Source of the DNA: an uncultured Veillonella sp.
Lineage (GTDB): Bacteria; Bacillota; Negativicutes; Veillonellales; Veillonellaceae
Direction: 5' to 3'
Length of the DNA: 54,033 nucleotides
Assembly (NCBI GenBank): GCA_915066865.1
Contig: CAJZEE010000005.1
Coordinates: 1-54,033 of the forward strand
Positions 32,673 through 40,985 of the stretch are shown piece by piece; position 1 is the first letter of the stretch; each line of letters begins with the position of its first letter. The notes below the pieces were generated by a model. The model ran no database searches and was not told the DNA's origin. It saw only the letters and a list, made by a program, of their open reading frames with translations. The translations under genes and the position numbers were made by a program.

Positions 32673-33107
32673 ATGAAAAACGTACAACAAGTAAATCAAT
32701 ATTTAGCAGATCTTTCCGTATGGAATGTAAAATTACATAACCTACACTTCAATGTAACTGGTCCGCAATTCAAATCTATTCATGAATACTTGGAATCCAT
32801 TTATGATGAAGCCTTTGAATACTTTGATGCCGTAGCAGAACATGTGAAAATGCAAGGTCAATTTCCATTGGTAAATTCTGCAGAATACGCAAAATTGACT
32901 AAAATCGAAGAATTGGGACAAGAAGACATTCCTCAAGCAAAGGTAATTGATATCCTTCTTAAGGATTTTAAATACATGAATGATCAAGCTGTAGCAATTC
33001 GTGCAGCCGCTGATGAAGAAGGTGATTTCTTGCTCGTAAGCATGATGGAAGATCACGTTGCATACTATGTAAAACAAATCTGGTTCATCGAATCTATGCT
33101 GAAATAA
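32673..33107 (+). CDS. dps: Dps family DNA-protection/mini-ferritin protein
   Basis: 144 residues forming the four-helix Dps fold. Ferroxidase ligands are spread across LHNLHFNVTGPQF (His) and HEYLESIYDEAFEYFDAVAEH (Asp/Glu), as expected for inter-subunit sites in a dodecamer. It stores iron and removes hydrogen peroxide, important in an anaerobe exposed to oxygen. AAAGGAG precedes the ATG. It has its own promoter with an operator-like palindrome. tRNA-Ser follows. Confidence 0.92.
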   Translation: MKNVQQVNQYLADLSVWNVKLHNLHFNVTGPQFKSIHEYLESIYDEAFEYFDAVAEHVKMQGQFPLVNSAEYAKLTKIEELGQEDIPQAKVIDILLKDFKYMNDQAVAIRAAADEEGDFLLVSMMEDHVAYYVKQIWFIESMLK

Positions 33108-33112
33108 GACGA

Positions 33113-33156
33113 TTGACAATGCCTTACTGGGTATGATATGATTACCCAGTAAAGCA
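33113..33156 (+). promoter_or_regulatory. tRNA-Ser promoter overlapping a stem-loop
   Basis: TTGACA (33113-33118), 18 bases, TATGAT (33137-33142) form a promoter whose start would lie just before the tRNA. A dyad, TTACTGGGTA with TACCCAGTAA (33124-33133 and 33143-33152), overlaps it and lies at the end of dps. It has no T run, so it could be a weak dps terminator or a control site. Confidence 0.6.
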
Positions 33157-33157
33157 T

Positions 33158-33248
33158 GGAGGATTACTCAAGAGGCTGAAGAGGACGGTTTGCTAAATCG
33201 TTAGGGCGGGTTACCGTCGCTAGGGTTCGAATCCCTAATCCTCCGCCA
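33158..33248 (+). tRNA. tRNA-Ser (anticodon GCU)
   Basis: A 91-base type II tRNA. The acceptor stem GGAGGAT pairs with ATCCTCC, the discriminator is G and CCA is encoded. The anticodon stem ACGGT/ATCGT (one G-T pair) holds the loop TTGCTAA with anticodon GCT, reading AGC/AGU. A long variable arm (TAGGGCGGGTTACCGTCGC region) and the T arm TAGGGTTCGAATCCCTA identify it as serine. Confidence 0.95.
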
Positions 33249-33251
33249 TGT

Positions 33252-33285
33252 AAAGACCTCACATCACTCGATGTGGGGTCTTTTT
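33252..33285 (+). terminator. Terminator of tRNA-Ser
   Basis: AAAGACCTCACATC and GATGTGGGGTCTTT pair over 14 bases (one wobble) around ACTC, followed by a T run. Confidence 0.9.
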
Positions 33286-33395
33286 GTATAATATAGTGAT
33301 TTATTATATTATTTATATAGGCCTAGTTTGTGAGGATTCGAGTGAGTCCAAGGCCTTATTAGCATTGAATGACACAGGTGTGTAAGGGTATAGAG

Positions 33396-33424
33396 TTGAC
33401 GTATGTCTAGGGGTTTCATATAAT
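33396..33424 (+). promoter_or_regulatory. Promoter of the SLH-like gene and mntH
   Basis: TTGACG (33396-33401), 17 bases, TATAAT (33419-33424). Near-consensus. No clear Mn- or Fe-responsive dyad is visible next to it. Confidence 0.7.
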
Positions 33425-33458
33425 AGATTGTATAAAATGTAATTTTAAGGAGACTCTT

Positions 33459-34208
33459 ATGAATACAAAACATACACGTCAAATGAATCGTATCCGTCGA
33501 GCGTTAGGCATTAGTGCATTATGCCTTGTTGCGTCTGTTGGGTTTAGTCATGCTGAAAGTATTGCCATCCCAAGTGCACGTCCTATGGTGGATGGCGTAA
33601 GTGCTGATGTAGAGACTGTTAGTAGTTCTAGTAAAGGACAACAGCATATAAACTCAGATGTTATTACGCCTAATGATTGGACATATACAGCGTTACAAAG
33701 GCTCATTAAACATGGTGCTATTACAGATACTCACGGATTTACTTTTGATGGTGCTAGCTATACAAAGGATGAGCTTATGCCGCTTATCGATGAGGTAGTC
33801 ACAAAACGTGAGCAAATGAACGACAATGATCGGGAATATGCATTGCGTATTTACCAAGAAAATATGCGTGATGTAATGGATTACCGTATTGCTCGCGATA
33901 AAAAAGCTACTGACGAGCGCCGTCAAAAACTAGATGAAAAGCGTGCTGAAAAGGCTAAAAAATCTGGTAAGACCTACCAAGTATCCAAGGATCAACAAGA
34001 AGCCCTTGATAAAGCTGGCGATGAAGTAGCAAAACCGGAAGAACGCGCTTTAACAGATGAACAAATCAAAGAAAAAATGAAGAAATTCAAAATTGATGAT
34101 TCTCGCGTTAAGGTAAATAATGAAGTGCGTATTCGTTATGCGGACTCCAAGGATAAAAAGTCTAAAACAGATGCTCGTATGCAGACGGAGATGACGTTCA
34201 CTCTATAA
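33459..34208 (+). CDS. Short periplasmic SLH/porin-N-terminus-like protein
   Basis: 249 residues. A signal peptide ends near HAES. Residues about 65-110 (NDWTYTALQRLIKHGAITDTHGFTFDG...ELMPLIDEV) match the periplasmic SLH-like domain that begins Negativicutes outer-membrane porins. A charged, Lys/Glu-rich helical region follows (about 130-215). The last 35 residues read VKVNNEVRIRYADSKDKKSKTDARMQTEMTFTL, which resembles the first beta strands of such a porin barrel and then stops. So it looks like a porin head without the barrel: either a truncated gene or a short SLH protein that links peptidoglycan to the outer membrane. mntH follows 19 bases later in the same operon. Confidence 0.7.
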   Translation: MNTKHTRQMNRIRRALGISALCLVASVGFSHAESIAIPSARPMVDGVSADVETVSSSSKGQQHINSDVITPNDWTYTALQRLIKHGAITDTHGFTFDGASYTKDELMPLIDEVVTKREQMNDNDREYALRIYQENMRDVMDYRIARDKKATDERRQKLDEKRAEKAKKSGKTYQVSKDQQEALDKAGDEVAKPEERALTDEQIKEKMKKFKIDDSRVKVNNEVRIRYADSKDKKSKTDARMQTEMTFTL

Positions 34209-34227
34209 CTCTTAGTAAGGGGTTATA

Positions 34228-35487
34228 ATGATTGATCTTTTAAAGAAACAATTGTTTACTGTCCATCAAAACGGTAAGCAACAGGTCAGTGAGGTCTTTA
34301 AATATATAGGACCTGGTATAATCGTAACCGTTGGATTTATCGATCCGGGAAACTGGGCCGCCAACTTGGCAGCTGGGGCCAGTTACGGTTATGAATTGTT
34401 GTGGGTAGTCACACTATCTACGATTATGCTCATTTTATTACAGCATAATGTGGCGCATTTAGGCATTGTACGCGGTCAATGCTTGTCGGAATGTGCCTAT
34501 GAGTTCTTACCACGTTATGCATCTCGCTTTGTGCTTAGCACGGCAGGAATTGCGGCGGCAGCGACGGCCTTGGCTGAGTTTATTGGTGCCGCTATCGCCT
34601 TGAAGATGCTTTTTGGTATTCCTATATTGATAGGCAGCATTTTGACGGCTCTTATCTGTACGGTCATGCTCATTACGAACTCCTATCGTAAATTAGAGCG
34701 AATCATTGCTGGCTTTGTGTCTCTCATCGCGTTGGCGTACCTCGTTGAGGTAAATATGGTCAATGTGGATTGGGCAGCGGCTGGTATTGGTTGGGTGGAT
34801 CCTAATATTCCTAATACATCGATGCTCGTTATTTTGAGTATATTAGGGGCCGTAATTATGCCTCACAACTTGTTTTTGCACTCTGAAATCATCCAAAGTC
34901 GCCAGTTTAATACACAAGATCCAGCGATTATGAAACGGCAGTTACGCTATGAATTCCTCGATACTTTGTTATCTATGGGGATTGGGTGGATGATTAACTC
35001 CGCCATGATTATATTGGCGGCGGCTGTTTTCTTTGCTCATGGTATTGAAGTAACAGAGCTTGAACAGGCTGAGGAGTTGTTGCGACCACTCATTGGACCA
35101 GCAGCGGGCATTATTTTTGCGATAGCATTGTTATTTGCAGGCTTTGCCTCATCTGCTACGGCAGGTATGGCGGGGGCTAGTATCTTTGCAGGAATGTTTG
35201 GCGAGTCTTACGATATGAAAGACTTCCATACGCGATTAGGCTTGGCACTAACATATGTTCCAGCATTATTATTGATTGTGTTTATTACAGATTCCTTCCA
35301 AGCATTATTGTTCTCTCAAATGTTCTTGAGCTTGCAATTACCAATCACCATCTTCTTGCAACTTTACATGACAAGTAGCCGCAAGGTCATGGGAGAATAC
35401 GCGAACCGTAAATTTACAAATATTCTCTTATGGGGTATAGGTATCATCGTTACTATTATGAACATTTACTTATTGATTGTAGGCTAA
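34228..35487 (+). CDS. mntH: Nramp family divalent metal (Mn/Fe) transporter
   Basis: A 419-residue polytopic transporter. The metal-binding DPGN motif of helix 1 is present in GFIDPGNWAANLAAGASYGY, and the helix 6 motif is in MPHNLFLHSEIIQSR. About 11 membrane helices are expected. It imports manganese or iron driven by protons. AAGGGG precedes the ATG. The upstream SLH-like gene is probably co-transcribed, an unusual pairing. Confidence 0.93.
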   Translation: MIDLLKKQLFTVHQNGKQQVSEVFKYIGPGIIVTVGFIDPGNWAANLAAGASYGYELLWVVTLSTIMLILLQHNVAHLGIVRGQCLSECAYEFLPRYASRFVLSTAGIAAAATALAEFIGAAIALKMLFGIPILIGSILTALICTVMLITNSYRKLERIIAGFVSLIALAYLVEVNMVNVDWAAAGIGWVDPNIPNTSMLVILSILGAVIMPHNLFLHSEIIQSRQFNTQDPAIMKRQLRYEFLDTLLSMGIGWMINSAMIILAAAVFFAHGIEVTELEQAEELLRPLIGPAAGIIFAIALLFAGFASSATAGMAGASIFAGMFGESYDMKDFHTRLGLALTYVPALLLIVFITDSFQALLFSQMFLSLQLPITIFLQLYMTSSRKVMGEYANRKFTNILLWGIGIIVTIMNIYLLIVG

Positions 35488-35529
35488 GAGCATATTCTTT
35501 GTTAGTTTCCAAAAGGTTTCTTATAAAGT

Positions 35530-35607
35530 CAACATTAGAATTCAACATTAGAATACAGAATTAGAATACAACATTAGAATACAAGATTAGAGTACAACAT
35601 TAGAATG
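35530..35607 (+). repeat. Six-copy 13-bp tandem repeat
   Basis: Six contiguous units of consensus CAACATTAGAATA: units 1, 2, 4 and 6 differ only at the last base, while units 3 and 5 have two to three changes (CAGAATTAGAATA, CAAGATTAGAGTA). The array ends one base before the terminator stem. Such an array should vary in copy number by slippage. Confidence 0.95.
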
Positions 35608-35608
35608 C

Positions 35609-35634
35609 AAAGGACCGCTACGGCGGTCCTTTTG
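35609..35634 (+). terminator. Terminator of mntH
   Basis: AAAGGACCGC and GCGGTCCTTT form a perfect 10-bp stem with a TACG loop, followed by TTG. Confidence 0.85.
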
Positions 35635-35809
35635 TCATGTTGCTAACGTATCGATTATGTGAAACGCGTATCTTTGAATACCCAAGAGGGGTATAAAATA
35701 TGGTACAATTAAGAATAGTATTATATAAGAATAATATTTTTAAGGATAATATAATATCTGTTGGGAGTATTCCTTAGCAGTGTGATATATGGAAAACTAG
35801 GAGGCCCTA

Positions 35810-36412
35810 ATGGCAAAGGAAATCAACGTACAAGAGACAATACAATCTGATTTTAGTGTTGTGGTTAACGACATTGCTGAAGAGTTATTGACGCGCCTCA
35901 ATATGGATGAGGATGGTTCTGTTATCGATATGTTCCAAACAGGCTCTTTTGATCCTTGGCAGTTATTCGTATTTTTTGGTGCTTTAGAAAAAGCCCTTAT
36001 TGAGTTCAGAACGGATAAACGGAAGAAAACAGTTATCGTTCATGCACAACCTGAGGCTCTTATCGGCATTGGCCGTGTAGTGACACCTGTATCTACTATG
36101 CTCGAGCATGTATTGATGTCTCGTTTGAACGACATGAGCGAAGGCCGCTTGGAAACAGGCATGCTTACAGTATCTGCTGAAAGCATCGATTATGAAGGTG
36201 TAAATCTTAAAGGTCGTCACGTGGTTATCGTATGCGATCTTGTAGATGAAGATTCTAATTATCTTAAAGAATGCATTAAATTATGTAAAGAATTGAAAGC
36301 AAGCCACGTAGTGGCGGTGCCTCTCATGTTGTGGAACCCTGAATTGATCGACAATTTGACAGAGGAATCTATTAAGGCGGAATTATCTCATGAAAATCGT
36401 CCTCTCTCCTAG
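35810..36412 (+). CDS. Hypothetical protein with possible phosphoribosyltransferase-like fold
   Basis: 200 residues, no signal peptide. Residues 135-149 (GRHVVIVCDLVDEDS) resemble the PRPP-binding strand-loop of type I phosphoribosyltransferases (VVLVDDVxxTG), followed by a helix and AVPLM, but the usual Asp-Asp/Thr-Gly pattern is altered. It may be a degenerate member or only share the Rossmann-like fold. A GGAGG site precedes the ATG. Its end overlaps yaaA by 23 bases, and yaaA is followed by hydE, so the three are probably one operon. No function assigned. Confidence 0.6.
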   Translation: MAKEINVQETIQSDFSVVVNDIAEELLTRLNMDEDGSVIDMFQTGSFDPWQLFVFFGALEKALIEFRTDKRKKTVIVHAQPEALIGIGRVVTPVSTMLEHVLMSRLNDMSEGRLETGMLTVSAESIDYEGVNLKGRHVVIVCDLVDEDSNYLKECIKLCKELKASHVVAVPLMLWNPELIDNLTEESIKAELSHENRPLS

Positions 36413-37136
36413 TAAGACAAAAACGATTACCGATGTTGCTAACAACGCTGAAGCAGTACATCATGTAGTTCGAGACGGCCAATTTCAGCCGAACATCACG
36501 AAAAAGATTATAACTCATGTACAATCTCTCGATGTTGTAACTCTTGGAAAGGCTTTGAAATTAAAGGATGATAAGGCACAGGCTCTTTTTGATTTTTACC
36601 AGTCTTTTGAGGCTCATCCCGTAGGTCGTGCCTGTGAAAGTTATGATGGTATTGCTTTTAAATATTTAGACTGGTCGAACTTATCTGATGAAGCCAAGAC
36701 CTTTGGTGAAAGCCACCTCGTTGTGATGTCCGCGTTGTACGGTGTCGTTGAACCTAATATGGGGGTGCGCGACTATCGACTCGATATGGTTGATAAGGTA
36801 GGCGTTAATTTATACGATACATGGCGTGAAGCAGTGGACGCATACTTTCACAAGGAAGATTGGATCCTAAACCTAGCATCTAAAGAATATGCAAAAATGG
36901 TGAACCATCCAAAGGTGGTAACCATTGAATTTTGGGAATTACGGGGCGACACGTTTAAGCAGATGAGTACGTCCTCCAAAATGAGTCGAGGTGTGATGGC
37001 TCACGAATGTTTAACCCGACAAGTGAAACATGTGCGGGACTTGCCCCGCGAAGTTAATGGATTTACTTGTGTCTCTGACATTGAATCCATTACCATACCA
37101 AGCGAATCGATGACGGTTCGTTACGAAAGGAAGTGA
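36390..37136 (+). CDS. yaaA: Peroxide stress protein YaaA (DUF328)
   Basis: A 248-residue cytoplasmic protein of the YaaA family, starting MKIVLSPSKTKTI. The conserved middle is QALFDFYQSFEAHPVGRACESYDGIAFKYLDW, followed by LYGVVEPNMGVRDYRLDM. In E. coli YaaA lowers free iron during peroxide stress. It overlaps the upstream gene by 23 bases and ends four bases before hydE, which makes iron-sulfur chemistry a shared theme. Confidence 0.92.
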   Translation: MKIVLSPSKTKTITDVANNAEAVHHVVRDGQFQPNITKKIITHVQSLDVVTLGKALKLKDDKAQALFDFYQSFEAHPVGRACESYDGIAFKYLDWSNLSDEAKTFGESHLVVMSALYGVVEPNMGVRDYRLDMVDKVGVNLYDTWREAVDAYFHKEDWILNLASKEYAKMVNHPKVVTIEFWELRGDTFKQMSTSSKMSRGVMAHECLTRQVKHVRDLPREVNGFTCVSDIESITIPSESMTVRYERK

Positions 37137-37140
37137 TTGT

Positions 37141-38259
37141 TTGCAAGTGCAAGACATTCTTGCAAAAGACCTCGTCGGCGATGAATGGCTGACAGAGGAG
37201 GAATTGCGATTTCTCATGTCTGTAACTGATGAAGAACAGTTGCAGTTGATATATAAAAAGGCCTACGAAGTGAAGGCAAAATACGTAAAGCCTGTAGCAT
37301 ACTATCGCGGTCTCATTGAGTTCTCAAACCGATGCATTAAAAATTGTAATTATTGCGGTATCCGTCGTGAAAATGACAAGACGGAACGCTTTGATATGAA
37401 TCGCGAAGACATCATCAAGATGGCGCAATGGGCATACGACCATGAATATGGTTCCATTACACTCCAATCTGGTGAACGCTGTGATGATGCTTTTGTAGAC
37501 TATGTTGTGGATTTAATTCGCGATATTAAAGCTATTGGTGATGGTTCTCTTGGTATAACGATGTGTGTAGGGGAACAAAGCGAAGAGGCGTACCGTCGCA
37601 TGCGTGAAGCTGGTGCGAGTCGTTATTTATTACGCATTGAAACAACCAATACAGATTTATACCATAAGATTCATCCTCGTGATGAATTACATTCCTTTGA
37701 GACGCGCGTAGAATGCTTACGTCGTTTGCGCCGCGTAGGCTTCCAAGTTGGCACAGGTGTTATGATTGGTCTACCTGGGCAAACAGAAGATGATCTCGTA
37801 AATGATATCTTGTTCTATCGCGATATGGATATCGACATGATCGGTATGGGCCCTTATGTGGTGCATCATGATACGCCTCTGGGCCAAGAAGCATTGGCAA
37901 TGGGCATTGATGATGAAGAGGGTAAGTTGCGACGAGTTCAACTGGGCCTCAAGATGATTGCCCTAACTCGTTTATTCTTGAAAGACGTAAACATTGCGGC
38001 AACTACTGCCTTACAAGCACTAGATAAACTAGGCCGTGAAAAAGGTTTAGCGGCTGGGGCGAATATCCTAATGCCTATCATCACCATTCCTGAACACCGT
38101 GCAAAATATTTGCTATATGATAATAAACCTTGCGTGGACGACAATGCAGAACAATGTAAAGACTGCCTGACGCGCCGCGTAATGTCCATCGGTGATACAG
38201 TAGGTTGGAAACAAAATGGGGACTCCAAACACTACGGTAAACGGACGGGAGAATTTTAG
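37141..38259 (+). CDS. hydE: [FeFe]-hydrogenase maturation radical SAM protein
   Basis: A 372-residue radical SAM enzyme. The FeS motif Cys65-x3-Cys69-x2-Cys72 lies in FSNRCIKNCNYCGIRREN, the HydE style of the BioB-like group. GVMIGLPGQTEDDLVND and GPYVVHHDTPLG follow in the expected places. HydE acts with HydF and HydG to build the H-cluster; neither is in this window. The start is TTG, with an AAGGAAGTG site five bases upstream. A C-terminal CVDDNAEQCKDC patch could hold an auxiliary cluster. Confidence 0.9.
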   Translation: MQVQDILAKDLVGDEWLTEEELRFLMSVTDEEQLQLIYKKAYEVKAKYVKPVAYYRGLIEFSNRCIKNCNYCGIRRENDKTERFDMNREDIIKMAQWAYDHEYGSITLQSGERCDDAFVDYVVDLIRDIKAIGDGSLGITMCVGEQSEEAYRRMREAGASRYLLRIETTNTDLYHKIHPRDELHSFETRVECLRRLRRVGFQVGTGVMIGLPGQTEDDLVNDILFYRDMDIDMIGMGPYVVHHDTPLGQEALAMGIDDEEGKLRRVQLGLKMIALTRLFLKDVNIAATTALQALDKLGREKGLAAGANILMPIITIPEHRAKYLLYDNKPCVDDNAEQCKDCLTRRVMSIGDTVGWKQNGDSKHYGKRTGEF

Positions 38260-38314
38260 TATTCTATGATTTACCTATATCTTTTAGTGAATTATATATT
38301 TACCACTAGTATTG

Positions 38315-38463
38315 CCTATATATAGATGGGACCCCGTTACATAATGACAACTTAATTAAAAAAGACGGTCTATACTTGCTTGCTCCTCGTTCCTGATGTC
38401 GCTGCACAAGTACAGACCGTCTTTTTTATAACTTTGTGAGGGCACTAGTCCCATCTATATAGG
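38315..38463. repeat. Nested inverted repeat element
   Basis: Outer arms: CCTATATATAGATGGGAC (38315-38332) and GTCCCATCTATATAGG (38448-38463), pairing over 16 bases with a 2-base slip. Inner arms: AAAAAAGACGGTCTATACTTG (38358-38378, 21 bases) and its inverse at 38407-38427 with one mismatch. The inner stem ends in six T on the plus strand and, by symmetry, on the minus strand. The 28-base inner loop has GC-rich unpaired sequence. Confidence 0.85.
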
Positions 38464-38675
38464 TTTACGAATAAAGCTTTATTAATAGATCTTTAACTTC
38501 ATTATAAACATAGAAATACTAAAATTCTTTAGGAATAGAAGGAAAGTCGTCGAAACTATAGATGACTAGTATTGCAATATTAGTTATACTCTGTACGGGT
38601 ACGGAACTCTTCTAAGTCCTTATTGGTAAATTTGAGTCTTTATTCGTCAAATATAGATTGAAGAATTATATTAAT

Positions 38676-38715
38676 CCTCTTTTTGGAGAAGTTTTCTCAG
38701 AAAAAGAGGGTTTTT
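38676..38715 (+). terminator. Terminator-like hairpin upstream of the EF-G paralogue
   Basis: CCTCTTTTT (38676-38684) pairs with AAAAAGAGG (38701-38709), with an inner GAGAA/TTCTC stem, and TTTTTC follows. It lies about 60 bases before the ATG, so it either insulates the gene or attenuates its transcription. Confidence 0.7.
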
Positions 38716-38775
38716 CTATTGTAGTGTCGAAATGTATTAGCAAAGCCGTAATTTGCCAGTAAGGAGGCGATTCCA

Positions 38776-40842
38776 ATGAAAGAGTACAGTAGTGATAAAA
38801 TTAGAAACGTTGCTGTTGTTTCCCACGATGGTGCGGGCAAAACAGCTCTTGTTGAATCCTTGTTGTTAACTTCTGGTGCGGTTGATTTCGTAGGTAAAGG
38901 TCAAGATAATAAACATATTATGGACTTTGAACCGGAAGAAATTAAACGTAATGTAACTATTCAATTGGGCATGGCGCCATGTGAGTGGCATGACCATAAG
39001 GTTAACTTCATAGACACTCCAGGCTATAACGAATTCCATGGCGAAGTTCGTGCCGCTTTGCGTGCTTGTGATGGTATGTTGATGGTGCTATCCTCCACAT
39101 CTGGTGTAGAAACTGACACAGTTCGCGCATGGGATTATGCAGTTGAATTACAAATGCCTCGCATGGCATTTATCAATAAAATGGATGTTGATGGTGCTGA
39201 CTTCTTTGGCACTATTGAAAGAATGCGGGAATTATTTGGCAAAGGCATTATGCCATTGCAGATTCCTATCGGTGAAGGTGCCGATTTTGAAGGCGTTGTA
39301 GACGTAGCGAAAATGACTGCGTTTACTTATAAGGACGGCCAACCAACAGAGGTCGCTGTACCAGCTCACCTTATCGAAAAGGCTCAAGAAATTCGGGAAA
39401 TGACCGTAGAAGCCGCGGCTGAAGGTAGCGATGAGTTGTTGGAAAAATATTTAGAAGGCGAAGAATTATCCTTAGAGGAAATCCGCCAAGGCTTGCGTGA
39501 AGGGATGATTAGTGGCCGTGTGTGCCCAATCATGTGTGGCAGTGCCACATCTCGTATTGGCTTAGATCAAGTATTGGATCGTATGATCCGTTACATGCCG
39601 GATGCAACTAAAAAAGTGATGACCGCAACTGATGCGGAAACCGGCGAACAATGTGTTGTACATGTAGATAAACCATTAACTGCATTCGTATTTAAAACAT
39701 TGTTAGACCCATTCGCAGGCAAACAAAGCTTTGTACGTATCTTCTCTGGTGAACTGAAAGAAGGCGATCGTCTTTATGATGTAAACCAAGGTGTAGAAGA
39801 AAAATGGGGCAAGATGGTTACCCTTATCGGGAAGCAACAAATCCCTGTATCTGCTGCTAAAGCTGGCGATATCGTAGTGATACCGAAATTGGCCAATGCT
39901 AAGACCGGCGATACATTAACGGCTCCTGACTTTAAAGTAACATACGATGCTATTCGTTTCCCTCAACCTCTATATACAGTGGCTATGGAGCCAGTGAAAA
40001 AAGGTGAGGAGGAAAAATTAGCTAGTGCTGTTCTTAAAGTGGCAGAAGAAGATCCTACTTGCGTAGTAGTGAAAAATGCTGAAGCTCGCCAATTACAAAT
40101 CGATTGTATGGGCGAAGTACATCTTGAGCATATCCTCAACAAAATGGACCGTAAATACGGCGTACAAGCTAAACTTGTGGCTCCATATATTCCATACCGC
40201 GAAACCATTAAAGGCTCTGCTGAAACCGAGTCTAAGTATAAGAAACAAAGTGGCGGTCATGGTCAATATGGTCACGTTAAGATTCAAGTGGATCCATTAT
40301 ATGATGGTAGCGAATTTGCATTCGTAGACAAAATTTTTGGTGGTGCTGTACCTAAGCAATACATACCAGCAGTGGAAAAGGGTGCCAAAGAAACCCTAGA
40401 TAAAGGCCTAATTGCAGGATATCCTATGATTGGCGTGCAAGTGACACTCTTGGATGGATCTTACCACAGCGTAGACTCCTCAGAGTTAGCATTTAAAGTA
40501 GCTACGTCACAGGCTATCAAGGATGTGATTCCTAAGGCGAAACCAGTACTATTAGAACCAATCTATGAAGTCAACGTGTTTGCACCAGATGCTTTCATGG
40601 GCGACATTATGGGTGATTTGAATAGCCGTCGAGGTCGTGTATTAGGCATGGAACAAAGTGAAAGAACCGGTATTTCCGTTGTTAAAGCACAAGTACCATT
40701 GGCTGAAATGTCTGATTATGTAACTGCATTGCGCTCCATTACACAAGGACAAGGCGTATTTAACCGTCAGTTCTATACCTATGAAGAGGTTCCACATAAG
40801 CAAGCGGAAGAAATTATCGCTGCTCATAAAACCCAAGAATAA
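38776..40842 (+). CDS. Elongation factor G-like GTPase (EF-G paralogue)
   Basis: 688 residues with all five EF-G domains, but divergent G motifs: P-loop SHDGAGKTAL where canonical EF-G has AHIDAGKTT, switch I RNVTIQ in place of RGITI, then DTPG and NKMD. This is the pattern of the EF-G2/EF-G-like group. Domain IV contains GGHGQYGHVKIQVDP, and domain V ends with FMGDIMGDLNSRRGRVLGM. There is no rpsL/rpsG/tuf neighbourhood, so it is not the housekeeping fusA. The role may be ribosome recycling, a translation stress factor or an unknown GTPase role. Confidence 0.88.
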   Translation: MKEYSSDKIRNVAVVSHDGAGKTALVESLLLTSGAVDFVGKGQDNKHIMDFEPEEIKRNVTIQLGMAPCEWHDHKVNFIDTPGYNEFHGEVRAALRACDGMLMVLSSTSGVETDTVRAWDYAVELQMPRMAFINKMDVDGADFFGTIERMRELFGKGIMPLQIPIGEGADFEGVVDVAKMTAFTYKDGQPTEVAVPAHLIEKAQEIREMTVEAAAEGSDELLEKYLEGEELSLEEIRQGLREGMISGRVCPIMCGSATSRIGLDQVLDRMIRYMPDATKKVMTATDAETGEQCVVHVDKPLTAFVFKTLLDPFAGKQSFVRIFSGELKEGDRLYDVNQGVEEKWGKMVTLIGKQQIPVSAAKAGDIVVIPKLANAKTGDTLTAPDFKVTYDAIRFPQPLYTVAMEPVKKGEEEKLASAVLKVAEEDPTCVVVKNAEARQLQIDCMGEVHLEHILNKMDRKYGVQAKLVAPYIPYRETIKGSAETESKYKKQSGGHGQYGHVKIQVDPLYDGSEFAFVDKIFGGAVPKQYIPAVEKGAKETLDKGLIAGYPMIGVQVTLLDGSYHSVDSSELAFKVATSQAIKDVIPKAKPVLLEPIYEVNVFAPDAFMGDIMGDLNSRRGRVLGMEQSERTGISVVKAQVPLAEMSDYVTALRSITQGQGVFNRQFYTYEEVPHKQAEEIIAAHKTQE

Positions 40843-40985
40843 GGTAATGGTCACATGCTGTATCTAATACAGTTTGAATCACTACAACTGAATAGACAAC
40901 TGCATAATGTAACAATTTAATAATCTAACAATTTCATAGCGTAATAATTGACGAAAGTCATAAATTTGAATAGTATTTTACTGAG

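Larger units (their letters stand above)
35488..35809. other. Intergenic region after mntH
   Basis: A 322-base gap with a six-unit 13-bp tandem repeat (35530-35607), the mntH terminator (35609-35634), and AT-rich sequence before the GGAGG site of the next gene. No ORF is supported. Confidence 0.8.
38260..38775. other. Long intergenic region between hydE and the EF-G paralogue
   Basis: A 516-base gap without a supported gene. It contains a nested inverted repeat (38315-38463) and a terminator-like hairpin (38676-38715) 60 bases before the EF-G-like start codon. I found no clear promoter between that hairpin and the ATG. Confidence 0.75.

Noticed and set aside
34300..35487. Possible duplicate of the cstA carrier at mntH
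   Set aside because: The DPGN and MPHN motifs identify Nramp; the hydrophobic similarity is general.
38776..40842. Tetracycline-resistance (Tet(M)-type) ribosomal protection protein
   Set aside because: The domain IV loop and the overall motifs fit the EF-G-like (EF-G2) group, not TetM/TetO; length alone (688 versus about 640) is also larger.
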